Translations under genes and position numbers: made by a program
Notes under the pieces: generated by a model
The model's input: only the letters and a program-made list of their open reading frames with translations
The model's database searches: none
Told to the model about the DNA's origin: nothing
Assembly: GCF_003481705.1 (NCBI RefSeq)
Contig: NZ_QULN01000005.1
Location: 1-64,000 of the forward strand
Origin: Butyricicoccus sp. OM04-18BH
Lineage (GTDB): Bacteria > Bacillota > Clostridia > Oscillospirales > Butyricicoccaceae
Direction of reading: 5' to 3'
DNA length: 64,000 nucleotides
Shown: positions 16,746-24,300 of the stretch, in pieces
Layout of the letters: each line of letters starts with the position of its first letter
How positions within the stretch are numbered: the stretch's first letter is position 1

Positions 16746-16838
16746 TTACTTATCGCTTCTCGTCTCACGCTCATCACCGAAGATCAGATCATCGATATCG
16801 GGACGGTCGGGCTGCTGGGGGATCATCAGCATTCTCAT
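16746..16838 (-). CDS. Small protein of 30 residues, unknown function
   Basis: The frame starts with ATG at 16838 (MRMLMIPQQPDRPDIDDLIF...) and ends with TAA at 16746. It has a strong ribosome binding site (AAGGAGG, nine bases upstream), its own promoter (TTGCAA-16-TATAAT) and its own terminator, a complete transcription unit. The product is hydrophilic after a short Met-rich start, Pro- and Asp-rich in the middle (QQPDRPDIDDL) and charged at the end. I do not recognise it. No membrane segment is apparent. Confidence 0.6.
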   Translation of the reverse strand: MRMLMIPQQPDRPDIDDLIFGDERETRSDK

Positions 16839-16873
16839 TCTGTTTTCGCCTCCTTCTCTTTATTCTATGCTCT

Positions 16874-16901
16874 ATTATAGCACAATATTTCCAGATTGCA
16901 A
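16874..16901 (-). promoter_or_regulatory. Promoter of the 30-codon gene
   Basis: Minus strand: TTGCAA, 16 bases, consensus TATAAT, about 36 bases upstream of the small gene's ATG. Confidence 0.65.
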
Positions 16902-16940
16902 ATTAAATTTTTGTAAACAAGCAACAATAAAACAAAAAAC

Positions 16941-17141
16941 GGACGCACCATCGTGCATCCTGAACCGCGCGCCGAAGGCGCGCATGAAATAGGATTTGCT
17001 CTGCAAATCCATAAAAAGCCGGGGCGTGTACCTGGCTTTTTATACTCTGAGAGAGAAAAAAGTTTCTCCGGAACTTTTTTCCGTCCGTGTTCTGCGAAGT
17101 CAGAACACTTTTATCCGAAAACTCTGTTTTTGGATAAAAAA
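16941..17141. repeat. Array of seven short palindromes
   Basis: Seven hairpins follow each other in 200 bases: GGACGCAC/GTGCATCC, GCGCGCC/GGCGCGC, GGATTTGC/GCAAATCC, ATAAAAAGCC/GGCTTTTTAT, AAGTTTC/GGAACTT, GTGTTCTG/CAGAACAC and TTATCC...GGATAA with an inner AAAC/GTTT. The GTGTTCTG and AAAGTT units recur at 16337-16487, and the ATAAAAA-CCGG unit recurs at 43525. No gene is present between 16902 and 17390. Confidence 0.78.
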
Positions 17142-17305
17142 GCCCCGCCCTGCCGATGCGTCCCAATTAGTAACCTGCACGACTCATGCAGGTGGGTTTT
17201 CTGTTTGATACCTCTGCGCTTCCAACATCCGTGTATACCCGGGAGGCCTGCTGCTCAGCATCAAAACTTTCCGAAATCCCGTACTAAAAATGTGGGTTAA
17301 AAAAG

Positions 17306-17324
17306 GGCCGCTGTCGAACAGGGC
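17306..17324 (-). terminator. Probable terminator of the DUF1292 gene
   Basis: On the minus strand GCC-CTGT/ACAG-CGGC (one bulge) is followed by CCTTTTTT. Confidence 0.5.
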
Positions 17325-17390
17325 AGGACCGATCAACCGGCAAGCCGGTTTATCGCGATACTGCCGCGTACAGATTGTGCCGGGCGGGGA

Positions 17391-17669
17391 TTACTCCTCG
17401 TCCTCTGCCTCTGCACGCTCCATGACGATGTTGAACACTGCGTCTGCAATGTCATCGTCCTCTACGCCCTCAAGCAGCTCCTCGCCGTTCTCGTCGGTCA
17501 CGACCTGCATGATGACGACCTCCGCGTCCTCCTCAACGGACAGCTCCGCCGGGATAAACGCCAGATAGGTAACGCCTTCGTACTCTACCGTGTCAATATG
17601 CTCAAACTCGACCTCGTTGCCGTCCTCGTCGATGAGCGTTACAAAATCGTTGCCGTATTCCTCACTCAT
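17391..17669 (-). CDS. DUF1292-family protein (YrzB-like)
   Basis: 92 residues, very acidic. The sequence FVTLIDEDGNEVEFEHIDTV followed by YLAFIP and VVIMQV is characteristic of DUF1292, a conserved Firmicute family of unknown function often found near Holliday-junction resolvase genes. Those neighbours are absent here. The length is full, with a good ribosome binding site (AGGAGG). Confidence 0.85.
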   Translation of the reverse strand: MSEEYGNDFVTLIDEDGNEVEFEHIDTVEYEGVTYLAFIPAELSVEEDAEVVIMQVVTDENGEELLEGVEDDDIADAVFNIVMERAEAEDEE

Positions 17670-17854
17670 GGATGCGGCACCTCCTGTGCTTCAAATTAAC
17701 GGAAACGCGCCCTTTTTCCGGAGTTCGCTTTTCCTTTGTCAATAGCATACCAAACATTGCCCGATTTGTAAAGTCCTTTTATTCATTTCGGCTACTGTTA
17801 TCCTATGCTTCTGATATATTTATATGATACCACGAAAAAAAAGGAATTAAAGCC

Positions 17855-17883
17855 TTGACTTTTTCTTTTCTATCTGTTATTAT
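17855..17883 (+). promoter_or_regulatory. Promoter of the infC-rpmI-rplT operon
   Basis: TTGACT, exactly 17 bases, TATTAT. It predicts a leader of about 160 bases before infC. Confidence 0.75.
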
Positions 17884-17889
17884 ATCTCA

Positions 17890-18014
17890 GGTAACAAGGA
17901 AGAAGGCACAGTCCTCACCCGCAGCTACGCGAACGGGTCAATAATTCACGAAACCCCGGTTTCGCGCATTATGATGAGGAACGGCCTGTGCGCTGGTCCT
18001 TTTTCTTTATCTAA
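17890..18014 (+). ncRNA. L20-type leader of infC-rpmI-rplT
   Basis: In Bacillus and relatives ribosomal protein L20 binds this leader and causes early termination. Two competing folds are visible. A terminator pairs AGGA at 17977-17980 with TCCT at 17997-18000 and runs into TTTTTC. An alternative long stem pairs GCACAGTCCTC (17906-17916) with GAGGA...CTGTGC (17976-17991) and sequesters the first terminator arm. Position and arrangement match the Rfam L20 leader; I could not run a covariance model. Confidence 0.75.
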
Positions 18015-18048
18015 AAAAAACCCGTTAATCGTTTGGAGGTGCTCACCA

Positions 18049-18567
18049 ATCAGCAGCATGGAACATCAGATCAATGAAGAGATCCGCGACAAGGAAGTCC
18101 GTCTGATCAGCAACGACGGCGAACAGCTCGGCATCGTAGCCATCCAGAAGGCGCAGGAGATTGCCGTAGAAAAGGGCATGGACCTGGTCAAGATCGCACC
18201 GCAGGCAAAGCCGCCGGTATGCAAAATCATGGATTACGGCAAATTCCGTTTCGAGCAGGCCAAGCGCGAGAAGGAAGCCCGTAAGAATCAGCGTGTCGTG
18301 GAAATCAAAGAGATTCGCCTGACGCCTAATATCGACATTGGCGACCTGAATACCAAGGTCAAGAACGCCTGCCGTTTCCTCAAGGACGGAGACAAGGTCA
18401 AGGTTTCGGTCCGTTTCCGCGGCCGTGAGGTCACACATTCGTCGCTTGGTCAGGACCTGCTCCATCGCTTTGCGGAGCTGTGCTCGGAATGCAGCACGGT
18501 GGAAAAGCAGCCCAAGCTCGAAGGCCGCCAGATGCTTATGTTTCTGGCCCCGGCAAAAGACAAGTAA
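18049..18567 (+). CDS. infC: Translation initiation factor IF-3
   Basis: 172 residues. It prevents premature 50S joining and checks the start codon. The N-domain (INEEIRDKEVRLISNDGEQLG), linker (YGKFRFEQAKREKEARKNQ) and C-domain (IRLTPNIDIGDLNTK, VSVRFRGRE) are complete. GGAGGT at 18035-18040 is eight bases before an in-frame ATC at 18049, but 17 bases before the first ATG (18058). I therefore infer initiation at AUC. Rare start codons on infC are known in bacteria and let IF-3 regulate itself. An in-frame ATG at 17971 lies inside the leader and has no ribosome binding site. Confidence 0.9.
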   Translation: MSSMEHQINEEIRDKEVRLISNDGEQLGIVAIQKAQEIAVEKGMDLVKIAPQAKPPVCKIMDYGKFRFEQAKREKEARKNQRVVEIKEIRLTPNIDIGDLNTKVKNACRFLKDGDKVKVSVRFRGREVTHSSLGQDLLHRFAELCSECSTVEKQPKLEGRQMLMFLAPAKDK

Positions 18568-18619
18568 ACCCAAAAGCGCGTGAATATCATCCGCGCCAAT
18601 TCAGAGAGGAGCAACCCTA

Positions 18620-18823
18620 ATGCCTAAGATCAAAACGCACAGCGGTGCAAAAAAGAGATTTTCCGTTACCAAGAACGGTAAGTTCAAGCGCGGCCATGTT
18701 GGCAAGCGTCACCTGCTCAACGGCCACGGCAAGACCACGAAGCTGAAGCGCCACCTGCGCAAGGAAGGCTTCGCTGACGCTACCAACGTAGCACAGCTCA
18801 AGCGTCTGCTGCCGTACAAGTAA
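18620..18823 (+). CDS. rpmI: 50S ribosomal protein L35
   Basis: 67 residues, very basic, with the family start MPKIKTHSGAKKRF. Second gene of the infC operon, 52 bases after infC, with GGAGGA-like ribosome binding site. It is the normal neighbour of rplT. Confidence 0.97.
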   Translation: MPKIKTHSGAKKRFSVTKNGKFKRGHVGKRHLLNGHGKTTKLKRHLRKEGFADATNVAQLKRLLPYK

Positions 18824-18861
18824 TTTCGAACACAACATCTTTCATATAGGAGGCAAACACA

Positions 18862-19215
18862 ATGGCAAGAGTTAAGGGCGCAATGATGACGCGCAAGAGA
18901 AGAAAAAAGATCCTGAAGCGTGCCAAGGGCTACTGGGGTTCTAAGTCCACCCACTTCCGCGTAGCTAACCAGGCTGTAATGAAGAGCCTGAAGTACGCTT
19001 ACATCGGCCGTAAGCACAAGAAGCGTGACTTCCGCCGTCTGTGGATCACCCGCATCTCCGCAGCATGCAAGTCCTGCGACATCAACTACAGCCGTTTCAT
19101 GAACGGTCTGAAGAAGGCTGGCATCGACCTGAACCGCAAGATGCTCGCTGACCTCGCAGTTAACGACATGGCTGCTTTCACTGCACTGGCTGAGAAGGCT
19201 AAGGCAGCTCTCTAA
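18862..19215 (+). CDS. rplT: 50S ribosomal protein L20
   Basis: 117 residues, complete. It begins with [19 protein letters not shown], and the RNA-binding N-terminal tail is strongly basic. It binds 23S rRNA early in assembly and is the expected repressor acting on the leader of this operon. A terminator follows at once. Confidence 0.97.
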   Translation: MARVKGAMMTRKRRKKILKRAKGYWGSKSTHFRVANQAVMKSLKYAYIGRKHKKRDFRRLWITRISAACKSCDINYSRFMNGLKKAGIDLNRKMLADLAVNDMAAFTALAEKAKAAL

Positions 19216-19223
19216 GAGACAGC

Positions 19224-19252
19224 AAAAAGCTCTGTATTTTACAGAGCTTTTT
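19224..19252 (+). terminator. Terminator of infC-rpmI-rplT
   Basis: AAAAAGCTCTGT pairs perfectly with ACAGAGCTTTTT and is followed by more T residues. Confidence 0.92.
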
Positions 19253-19291
19253 CTTTTTGCCCTCGCATATGCTGATACGAGGTGATGTCCC

Positions 19292-20173
19292 GTGTCCGCA
19301 GTTCCCCGTTTTCCGTCTGAGACGCCACAGACGGCCTCCGTCCGTTCTCCCCTGTCTGTTTCCGTCGACCGTTCACAAAGCTGCTGTGGCGGCTCTATGC
19401 GGCCGCACTGCACGCCGCCAGGCGAGCGCACTCTGTTCAGCCTGCTGTGCGCCGCCATGCAGCCGCTCGGGACCACGCTTTACGTCTACGGCGGCGGCTG
19501 GAACCTCGACGACACCGGCGCCGGGCGCGAAGCCGTCACGCCGTTCCCCTCTCCTGCATGGAAAACCTTTTTCCTCTCGCAGGACGAAGGCTATGATTAC
19601 CGCCGTTTCCGCGGCAGCGGATGCAATCCGTGGCACGGCGCCGGTCTGGACTGCTCGGGATACCTCGGCTGGGTAATTTACGCCGCGCTGCACCGCAAAA
19701 GCGGCCTCGAGAGCTATGTCTATCCCTCGACCGAAATGGCAGGTGCGCTCGCCGCACGCGGTCTCGGACGGCTCGTCCGTCCGCCCTGCCGCTTTCTCCC
19801 CGGCGACCTGTTCAGCATGGAGGGGCACATCTGGCTGTGTGTCGGCGTGTGCCGCGACGAAAGCCTTGTCATCGCGCATTCCAGCCCGACGCCGAGCCGC
19901 AGAACAGGCTGTCCGGGCGGCGGCGTGCAGCTGAGCGCCATTCCGGCGCGCGACAGCAGACCGCGCTGCGAAGCGCTCGACCTCGCAAGGCGCTATATGT
20001 CGCAGTTTCCCGTCTGGAGTCGGCGCTACGAGGCTGTGAGCCGGCCGCACACTCTCTATACCGTGCCGGGCACGAACTCGAACAGCGGCCTGTTCCGCTG
20101 GAGCGTCCTCCGCGACCCCGAGGGTATTCGGAGCATGACCGCCGGCCAGGTTTTGCAAAAGCTGTTCGGCTGA
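19292..20173 (+). CDS. NlpC/P60-like peptidase family protein
   Basis: About 293 residues from a GTG. The middle contains GAGLDCSGYLGWVIY, the catalytic-Cys motif of NlpC/P60 enzymes, then FLPGDLFSMEGHIWLCVGVC (His) and VIAHSSP (third polar residue). Such enzymes cut gamma-D-Glu-DAP or related bonds in peptidoglycan stem peptides. No signal peptide is visible, which is unusual for a wall hydrolase; the first 50 residues look disordered and the true start may be further in, for example the ATG at 19397. The stop lies just before repeat B2. Confidence 0.65.
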   Translation: MSAVPRFPSETPQTASVRSPLSVSVDRSQSCCGGSMRPHCTPPGERTLFSLLCAAMQPLGTTLYVYGGGWNLDDTGAGREAVTPFPSPAWKTFFLSQDEGYDYRRFRGSGCNPWHGAGLDCSGYLGWVIYAALHRKSGLESYVYPSTEMAGALAARGLGRLVRPPCRFLPGDLFSMEGHIWLCVGVCRDESLVIAHSSPTPSRRTGCPGGGVQLSAIPARDSRPRCEALDLARRYMSQFPVWSRRYEAVSRPHTLYTVPGTNSNSGLFRWSVLRDPEGIRSMTAGQVLQKLFG

Positions 20174-20189
20174 CGATGCCGTCGGTCTT

Positions 20190-20772
20190 TCTCTTTTTTC
20201 CCCTCAGCAGAGGGAAAGCGGTTCCGCCGATACAGCGGCTTGCCGCTGGAGGCGAGAATGGCCCTCCCGGGCCGGTGGTTATTCGCCATGACATGGCGTG
20301 GGAGTGCCGCCGCCCGGCGGCGGGGGCAAAAGGGGCAGGGACACCAAGGTTTCCCTGCCCCTCTTGACTCCCCAACCTTTCCTTTGGACGCGACTCCCTT
20401 CGGTCGCGCGTCTAAAAGCGAGGAGCCCACAGGGGCGTTTGCTGCTCCAAGGGCACATCCTTGATCGAAGCGGAGCTTTTCGCAGCAGAACGCTGCCGCC
20501 CTGCACCGTCTGGCCGCGCACTGTTATGCGCGGCGGTTTACGCAAAGTAAATTCAGGGCATAACAGCATCCCAAAATCTGCCCGACGCCCGGAACCGAGC
20601 CCCCGTAACCCCCGTTTAGCCGCGAATGCTTCGCTGAGCAGCTTAAAGGAGGGTCTGGGGTGTCAAGAGGGGAAAGGGAACCATCGGTGCCCTGTCCCCT
20701 CTTGTCTCCGCCGCCAGACGGCGGCACTCCCCCCGCCGTGGATACGGCGTTCTCCTGCCCGTCGGCAGCAAT
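20190..20772 (+). repeat. Family B foldback element, copy B2
   Basis: Same orientation and core as B1 (gaggagcccacagg ... gcggtttacgcaaagtaa). The left end CCCTCAGCAGAGGG and ccgccgatacagcggcttgc are intact. The right outer inverted end is lost, and the copy stops after palindromes GCCGCCagaCGGCGGC and GCCGTGGATACGGC near the tRNA terminator. The left arm carries GCCATGACATGGC. Confidence 0.85.
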
Positions 20773-20790
20773 CATCCCTTCGGATAAAAC

Positions 20791-20820
20791 AAAAGCACCG
20801 ACTCAAAGTCGATGCTTTTT
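20791..20820 (-). terminator. Terminator of the tRNA-Gly pair
   Basis: On the minus strand AAAAGCATCGACT pairs with AGTCGGTGCTTTT (one wobble) and runs into a T-rich stretch. Confidence 0.85.
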
Positions 20821-20823
20821 CTT

Positions 20824-20899
20824 TGGAGCGGCTGACGAGGCTCGAACTCGCTACCTCCACCTTGGCAAGGTGGCGCTCTACCAGATGAGCTACAGCCGC
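20824..20899 (-). tRNA. tRNA-Gly(GCC), second copy
   Basis: 76 bases with CCA encoded. Acceptor GCGGCTG/CAGCCGC, D-arm AGCTCATCTGGTAGAGC, anticodon loop TTGCCAA (GCC), T-arm GAGTTCGAGCCTC. Identical in sequence to the upstream copy and read from the same promoter. Confidence 0.97.
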
Positions 20900-20925
20900 A
20901 TACCGATATGTGATTTTTGAGAAAG

Positions 20926-21001
20926 TGGAGCGGCTGACGAGGCTCGAACTCGCTACCTCCACCTTGGCAAGGTGGCGCTCTACCAGATGAGCTACAGCCG
21001 C
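20926..21001 (-). tRNA. tRNA-Gly(GCC), first copy
   Basis: Identical 76-base tRNA with encoded CCA, 26 bases upstream of the second copy on the minus strand and directly behind a consensus promoter. The tandem copy suggests high demand for this glycine codon. Confidence 0.97.
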
Positions 21002-21046
21002 ATATTCGCTTTCCCGTTCGATGCACACCGCATCAGAACGATATTT

Positions 21047-21075
21047 ATTATATCAACCTTTTCGCCTGTTGTCAA
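21047..21075 (-). promoter_or_regulatory. Promoter of the tRNA-Gly operon
   Basis: Both hexamers match consensus: TTGACA, exactly 17 bases, TATAAT. It is the best promoter in the window. Confidence 0.85.
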
Positions 21076-21157
21076 CATATTTTTTCAGTTTCTCCAAAAC
21101 TTTTTTCGACAGGCCGGGGACAGGCTCTTCCCTGTCCCCGTTCCATCATGCCGTCTT

Positions 21158-21232
21158 AAGGAAATACTGCATCATTGGACAAGAGCGACTTACGAGTAAA
21201 TTCTGTGTACTGACAAGGCGCGGTGTTGCCTT
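21158..21232. repeat. Family A palindromic repeat, half-length form (A2)
   Basis: Starts AAGGAAATACTGCATCATT and ends GCGCGGTGTTGCCTT. It shares with A1 the interior gacaagagcga ... ctgacaaggcgcggt but lacks the second half. It ends inside the TAA stop codon of the HAD-LUD gene, as A1 ends at the ylmH stop. Confidence 0.72.
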
Positions 21233-22469
21233 AATAGCCGAGCGACTCGCCCACCAGGACGATCTCGCATTTCTCGAACCCCTTCGGCGCACCCATATGC
21301 ACCACCAGCGCACGGCAGATGCGCGCCGGGCTCTTGCAGTCGTGGCATTTGCCGTCCGCCGCGCAGGGCGTTCTCGTGCCGAGACGCTGCGCGTTCTTCG
21401 GCGCGGCGACATTGCGCGCCCGCTCGACCGCACTCGCGAGATCCGGACACAGCTTGTTGATGCCGCACACGAACATACACTGCTTCGGGCCGTACAGCGT
21501 CCCTGCCACGCGGTTGCAGGTGCCGTCGATATTGACGGCCTCGCCGCTCTCGCTCAACGCATTCGCGCTCGTGAGATAAATATCCGGCGTCTGGTAATAT
21601 TCGCCCTTCGTGACCCAGTGCCAGTGCACCTCCGTGCTGTCCGCGAACGCCTCCGGGAAGCCCATCTCCTGAAAGGTCATCGAGCCGCCGAGCGACACGC
21701 TCTTTCCCGCGCACGCAGACGCGATGTAGCGCGCTGCCTCATTCGCCGTCGGGAAGTACGAGAACGCGAAGCCGCGCGAGGTGAACGCCCGCGTGAGTGC
21801 ATCCACGTTCAGCAGACCGCGCTCGAAGAGCGGGAGCAGCTCCGCAGGCGCCGCGACGAGCGCGGATGCACCGGTCTCCTCCAGCTCCTCCGGACTGCGG
21901 AAGCCCCACATGACGCCGATTGCCATCAGACCGGCGTTGCAGGCGGTCTGCATATCGGTCGAGCTGTCTCCGATATAGAGCGTGGTCTCCGGCACGCCGC
22001 CCAGCTCGTGCATCAGCTCGAGCGTGCTCGCCGGGTCCGGCTTGCGCGGAATGCCCGGCCGCTCGCCCAGCGTCAGCTGCACGAGATCACCGAAATAGTG
22101 GCGCACGAGGGCCTTTGCAGCGAAGTCGTACTTGTTCGACATAACGCCGATCGAGACGCCCTGCTCGCGCAGCTTTTTCAGCATATCGACGATGCCGTCA
22201 TACGGCTGCGTGCGGTTCATCATGCGCTCGTTGTATGCCGTGCGGAAATCGTCGAGGCATTCGTCGATCATCGCTTCGGTGCGCTTTTCCTCAGGGATGC
22301 AGCGCTCCACCAGACGGCGCACGCCGTTGCCTACGCGCTGCCGCGTCAGCTCCTCGTCTACGGCCGGAAAGCCGCGCGGAACGATAGCGCAGTTGACGCT
22401 GTCGCACAGGTCGCCCAACGTGTTGAGCAGCGTGCCGTCCAAATCAAAAATCGCAGTTTTCATCTTCAT
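21231..22469 (-). CDS. Fused HAD phosphatase and LUD-domain protein
   Basis: 412 residues. Residues 1 to about 215 are a HAD hydrolase of the phosphoglycolate phosphatase type: AIFDLDGTLLNT (nucleophile Asp), IGVMSNK, KPDP and YIGDSSTDMQTACNAG. The rest is a complete LUD (lactate utilisation, DUF162) domain starting at LLNVDALTRAF, with VSLGGSMTFQEMGF and GTCNRVAGTLYGPKQ and a Cys-rich patch (CAADGKCHDCKSPARIC). Fusion of the two is unusual. The start is the ATG at 22469, with AGAGGA upstream; it lies 41 bases after malQ, probably in one operon. Confidence 0.85.
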   Translation of the reverse strand: MKMKTAIFDLDGTLLNTLGDLCDSVNCAIVPRGFPAVDEELTRQRVGNGVRRLVERCIPEEKRTEAMIDECLDDFRTAYNERMMNRTQPYDGIVDMLKKLREQGVSIGVMSNKYDFAAKALVRHYFGDLVQLTLGERPGIPRKPDPASTLELMHELGGVPETTLYIGDSSTDMQTACNAGLMAIGVMWGFRSPEELEETGASALVAAPAELLPLFERGLLNVDALTRAFTSRGFAFSYFPTANEAARYIASACAGKSVSLGGSMTFQEMGFPEAFADSTEVHWHWVTKGEYYQTPDIYLTSANALSESGEAVNIDGTCNRVAGTLYGPKQCMFVCGINKLCPDLASAVERARNVAAPKNAQRLGTRTPCAADGKCHDCKSPARICRALVVHMGAPKGFEKCEIVLVGESLGY

Positions 22470-22510
22470 TGTCTTTGCTGTCCTCTTCCTGTCTGTGTCC
22501 GGGGTATGCG

Positions 22511-24004
22511 TTATCCGCGCATATAGGTTTTCGTGATGTCGCCGAGAAGCGTGGCTACGGTCGGGTTGAGCGCCTCTGCACGCACGCGCCAGCGCCAGTT
22601 CTTGCCGCCGATGGTCGCCGGGGTGTTCATGCGCGCGTCCGCGCCGAGCGACAGCAGGTCCTGAAGCGTCGTCATGGCGATATGCGCCGGGGATGCCCAG
22701 ACGCACTTGATCGCGCTCCAGCCCATTGCCTCCGCGTGCGAGGTGCGCAGATAGCGGTAGGCGAACTGCTTCTCCGGCTCGGTGCAGATGTCCATGATCT
22801 GCTCGCAGACGGTCTGCGAGTCGTGGGTCGAGGTGTAGACGATGCTGTTCGGCAGATAGTTATGCGGCAGATGCTCGTTGTCATAGTCCGGGGTGAAGCC
22901 GAAGATGAGCACGCGCATACCCGGGAAGCCGCTCGCGCTCAGCAGCTCGCGCACCTCGTCGGTCTGCACGCCCAGATCCTCCGCGATGAGCGGAATGGGG
23001 CCGAGCGCCTTCTCGATGGCGCGGAACAGCTCCATGCCCGGGCCTTTGCGCCACTTGCCGTCCACGGCGGTGTCCTCGGCCGCGTCGACCTCCCAGTAGG
23101 CCGCGAAGCCGCGGAAATGGTCGAGGCGGACGACGTCGAACAGCGCCATATTGCTCTTCATGCGCCAGATCCACCAGGCGTAGCCGGTCTTTTTGTGCGC
23201 CGCCCAGTTATAGACCGGATTGCCCCAGAGCTGGCCGGTCGCGGAATAGTAGTCGGGCGGCACGCCGGCAACGAGCTTGGGGCTGAGGTCAGGCTTCAGC
23301 TTGAACAGTTCGGGATGCGTCCAGACGTCGGACGAGTCGGCGGAAACATAGATCGGGATGTCGCCGATGATCTGGATGCCCTTCTCCTTTGCGTGCGCAC
23401 GCAGCGCGTTCCACTGTCTGAAGAAGATATACTGGAGGAAAATGCGGAAGTCGATCTCGCCGCGCAGCTCCTCGGTCACTCTTGCGAGCGCCTCCGGCTT
23501 GCGGTCGCGGACGTCCTTCTCCGGCCACATATAGACCGGCGCGTGGTGATATTTCTCCTCCTTGAGCGCCATGAACAGCGCGTAATCGGGCAGCCATTCG
23601 CGGTTCTCCTCGGTGAAGTCCGCGATAGCTGCCTTCATCTCGGGCGTGACGCGCGAATACGCCTTGCGGAACAGCGGCCAGCGCGTATCGGCGAGCTGCT
23701 CGAAGTCCGCCGCATCGGGCGAAGCGGTAAAGTCGCCGGAGCGCACCTCATCCGCCGTCAGCAGACCGTACTCTGCGAGCAGATCCATGTCGATGAGATA
23801 CGGGTTGCCTGCCGCCGCAGAGAAGCACTGGTACGGCGAGTCGCCGAAGCCGGTATGACCGAGCGGCAGCACCTGCCAGTAGGTCTGGTGCGCGTCCGCG
23901 AGGAAGTCGATGAATTCGCAGGCCGTCCTGCCCATCGTGCCTACGCCGTGCGGCGAGGGCAGCGAGGTCACGTGCGCGAGCACGCCGCTGGAACGTTTGA
24001 ACAT
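22511..24004 (-). CDS. malQ: 4-alpha-glucanotransferase (amylomaltase)
   Basis: 497 residues, full GH77 length. It transfers alpha-1,4-glucan segments in maltodextrin or glycogen metabolism. Visible family motifs are SSPHGVGTMG at the N-terminus, QVLPLGHTGFGDSPYQCFSA, GDIPIYV, DVVRLDHFRGF (nucleophile Asp), LIAEDLG (acid/base Glu) and STHDSQT. Promoter and family A repeat copy A3 lie upstream, so the repeat is part of the mRNA leader. No other glycogen genes are nearby. Confidence 0.95.
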   Translation of the reverse strand: MFKRSSGVLAHVTSLPSPHGVGTMGRTACEFIDFLADAHQTYWQVLPLGHTGFGDSPYQCFSAAAGNPYLIDMDLLAEYGLLTADEVRSGDFTASPDAADFEQLADTRWPLFRKAYSRVTPEMKAAIADFTEENREWLPDYALFMALKEEKYHHAPVYMWPEKDVRDRKPEALARVTEELRGEIDFRIFLQYIFFRQWNALRAHAKEKGIQIIGDIPIYVSADSSDVWTHPELFKLKPDLSPKLVAGVPPDYYSATGQLWGNPVYNWAAHKKTGYAWWIWRMKSNMALFDVVRLDHFRGFAAYWEVDAAEDTAVDGKWRKGPGMELFRAIEKALGPIPLIAEDLGVQTDEVRELLSASGFPGMRVLIFGFTPDYDNEHLPHNYLPNSIVYTSTHDSQTVCEQIMDICTEPEKQFAYRYLRTSHAEAMGWSAIKCVWASPAHIAMTTLQDLLSLGADARMNTPATIGGKNWRWRVRAEALNPTVATLLGDITKTYMRG

Positions 24005-24050
24005 ATTTATCTCCCCTTTGTCTCAGAAGCAATTCCGTGCGCCGCTTTTT

Positions 24051-24103
24051 AAGGCAATGCCGCATAGTGGAACAAAAGCGATTTCATTGTGCGGTGTTGC
24101 CGT
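24051..24103. repeat. Family A palindromic repeat, minimal form (A3)
   Basis: 53 bases: AAGGCAATGCCGCATAGTG, then aacaaaagcgattt, then CATTGTGCGGTGTTGCCGT. It is essentially the two inverted ends of A1 joined with a short loop, and lies between the malQ promoter and start codon, where the hairpin could affect expression. Confidence 0.78.
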
Positions 24104-24128
24104 ATATACTGTGCACCGAACTACTATC

Positions 24129-24157
24129 ATTATAGCACAACTGCACGAGTTTCCCAA
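24129..24157 (-). promoter_or_regulatory. Promoter of malQ and HAD-LUD gene
   Basis: Minus strand: TTGGGA, 17 bases, TATAAT. The leader of about 120 bases includes repeat A3. Confidence 0.6.
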
Positions 24158-24215
24158 CACCAAAGTGCATTTTACTCATATTTATACAGTTTTCGAACAA
24201 ATTCCGCATTTTATA

Positions 24216-24245
24216 TTGTGCTCTGCTGTCTGTCTGTGCTATAAT
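24216..24245 (+). promoter_or_regulatory. Promoter of trmB
   Basis: TTGTGC, 18 bases, TATAAT, about 55 bases upstream of the trmB ATG. Back to back with the malQ promoter. Confidence 0.6.
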
Positions 24246-24300
24246 AAAGTGTTGGAATCACCGAACCAAAATACGCTGTATAAAGGGGAATATATCACGC

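Noticed and set aside
16526..16777. 83-codon minus-strand open frame
   Set aside because: It crosses a terminator and hairpins, lacks a ribosome binding site, and conflicts with the small gene unit upstream.
17142..17300. 6S RNA or other structured RNA between the palindrome array and the DUF1292 gene
   Set aside because: No clear promoter, closing stem or terminator could be assembled; only a CCTGCA/TGCAGG hairpin is visible.
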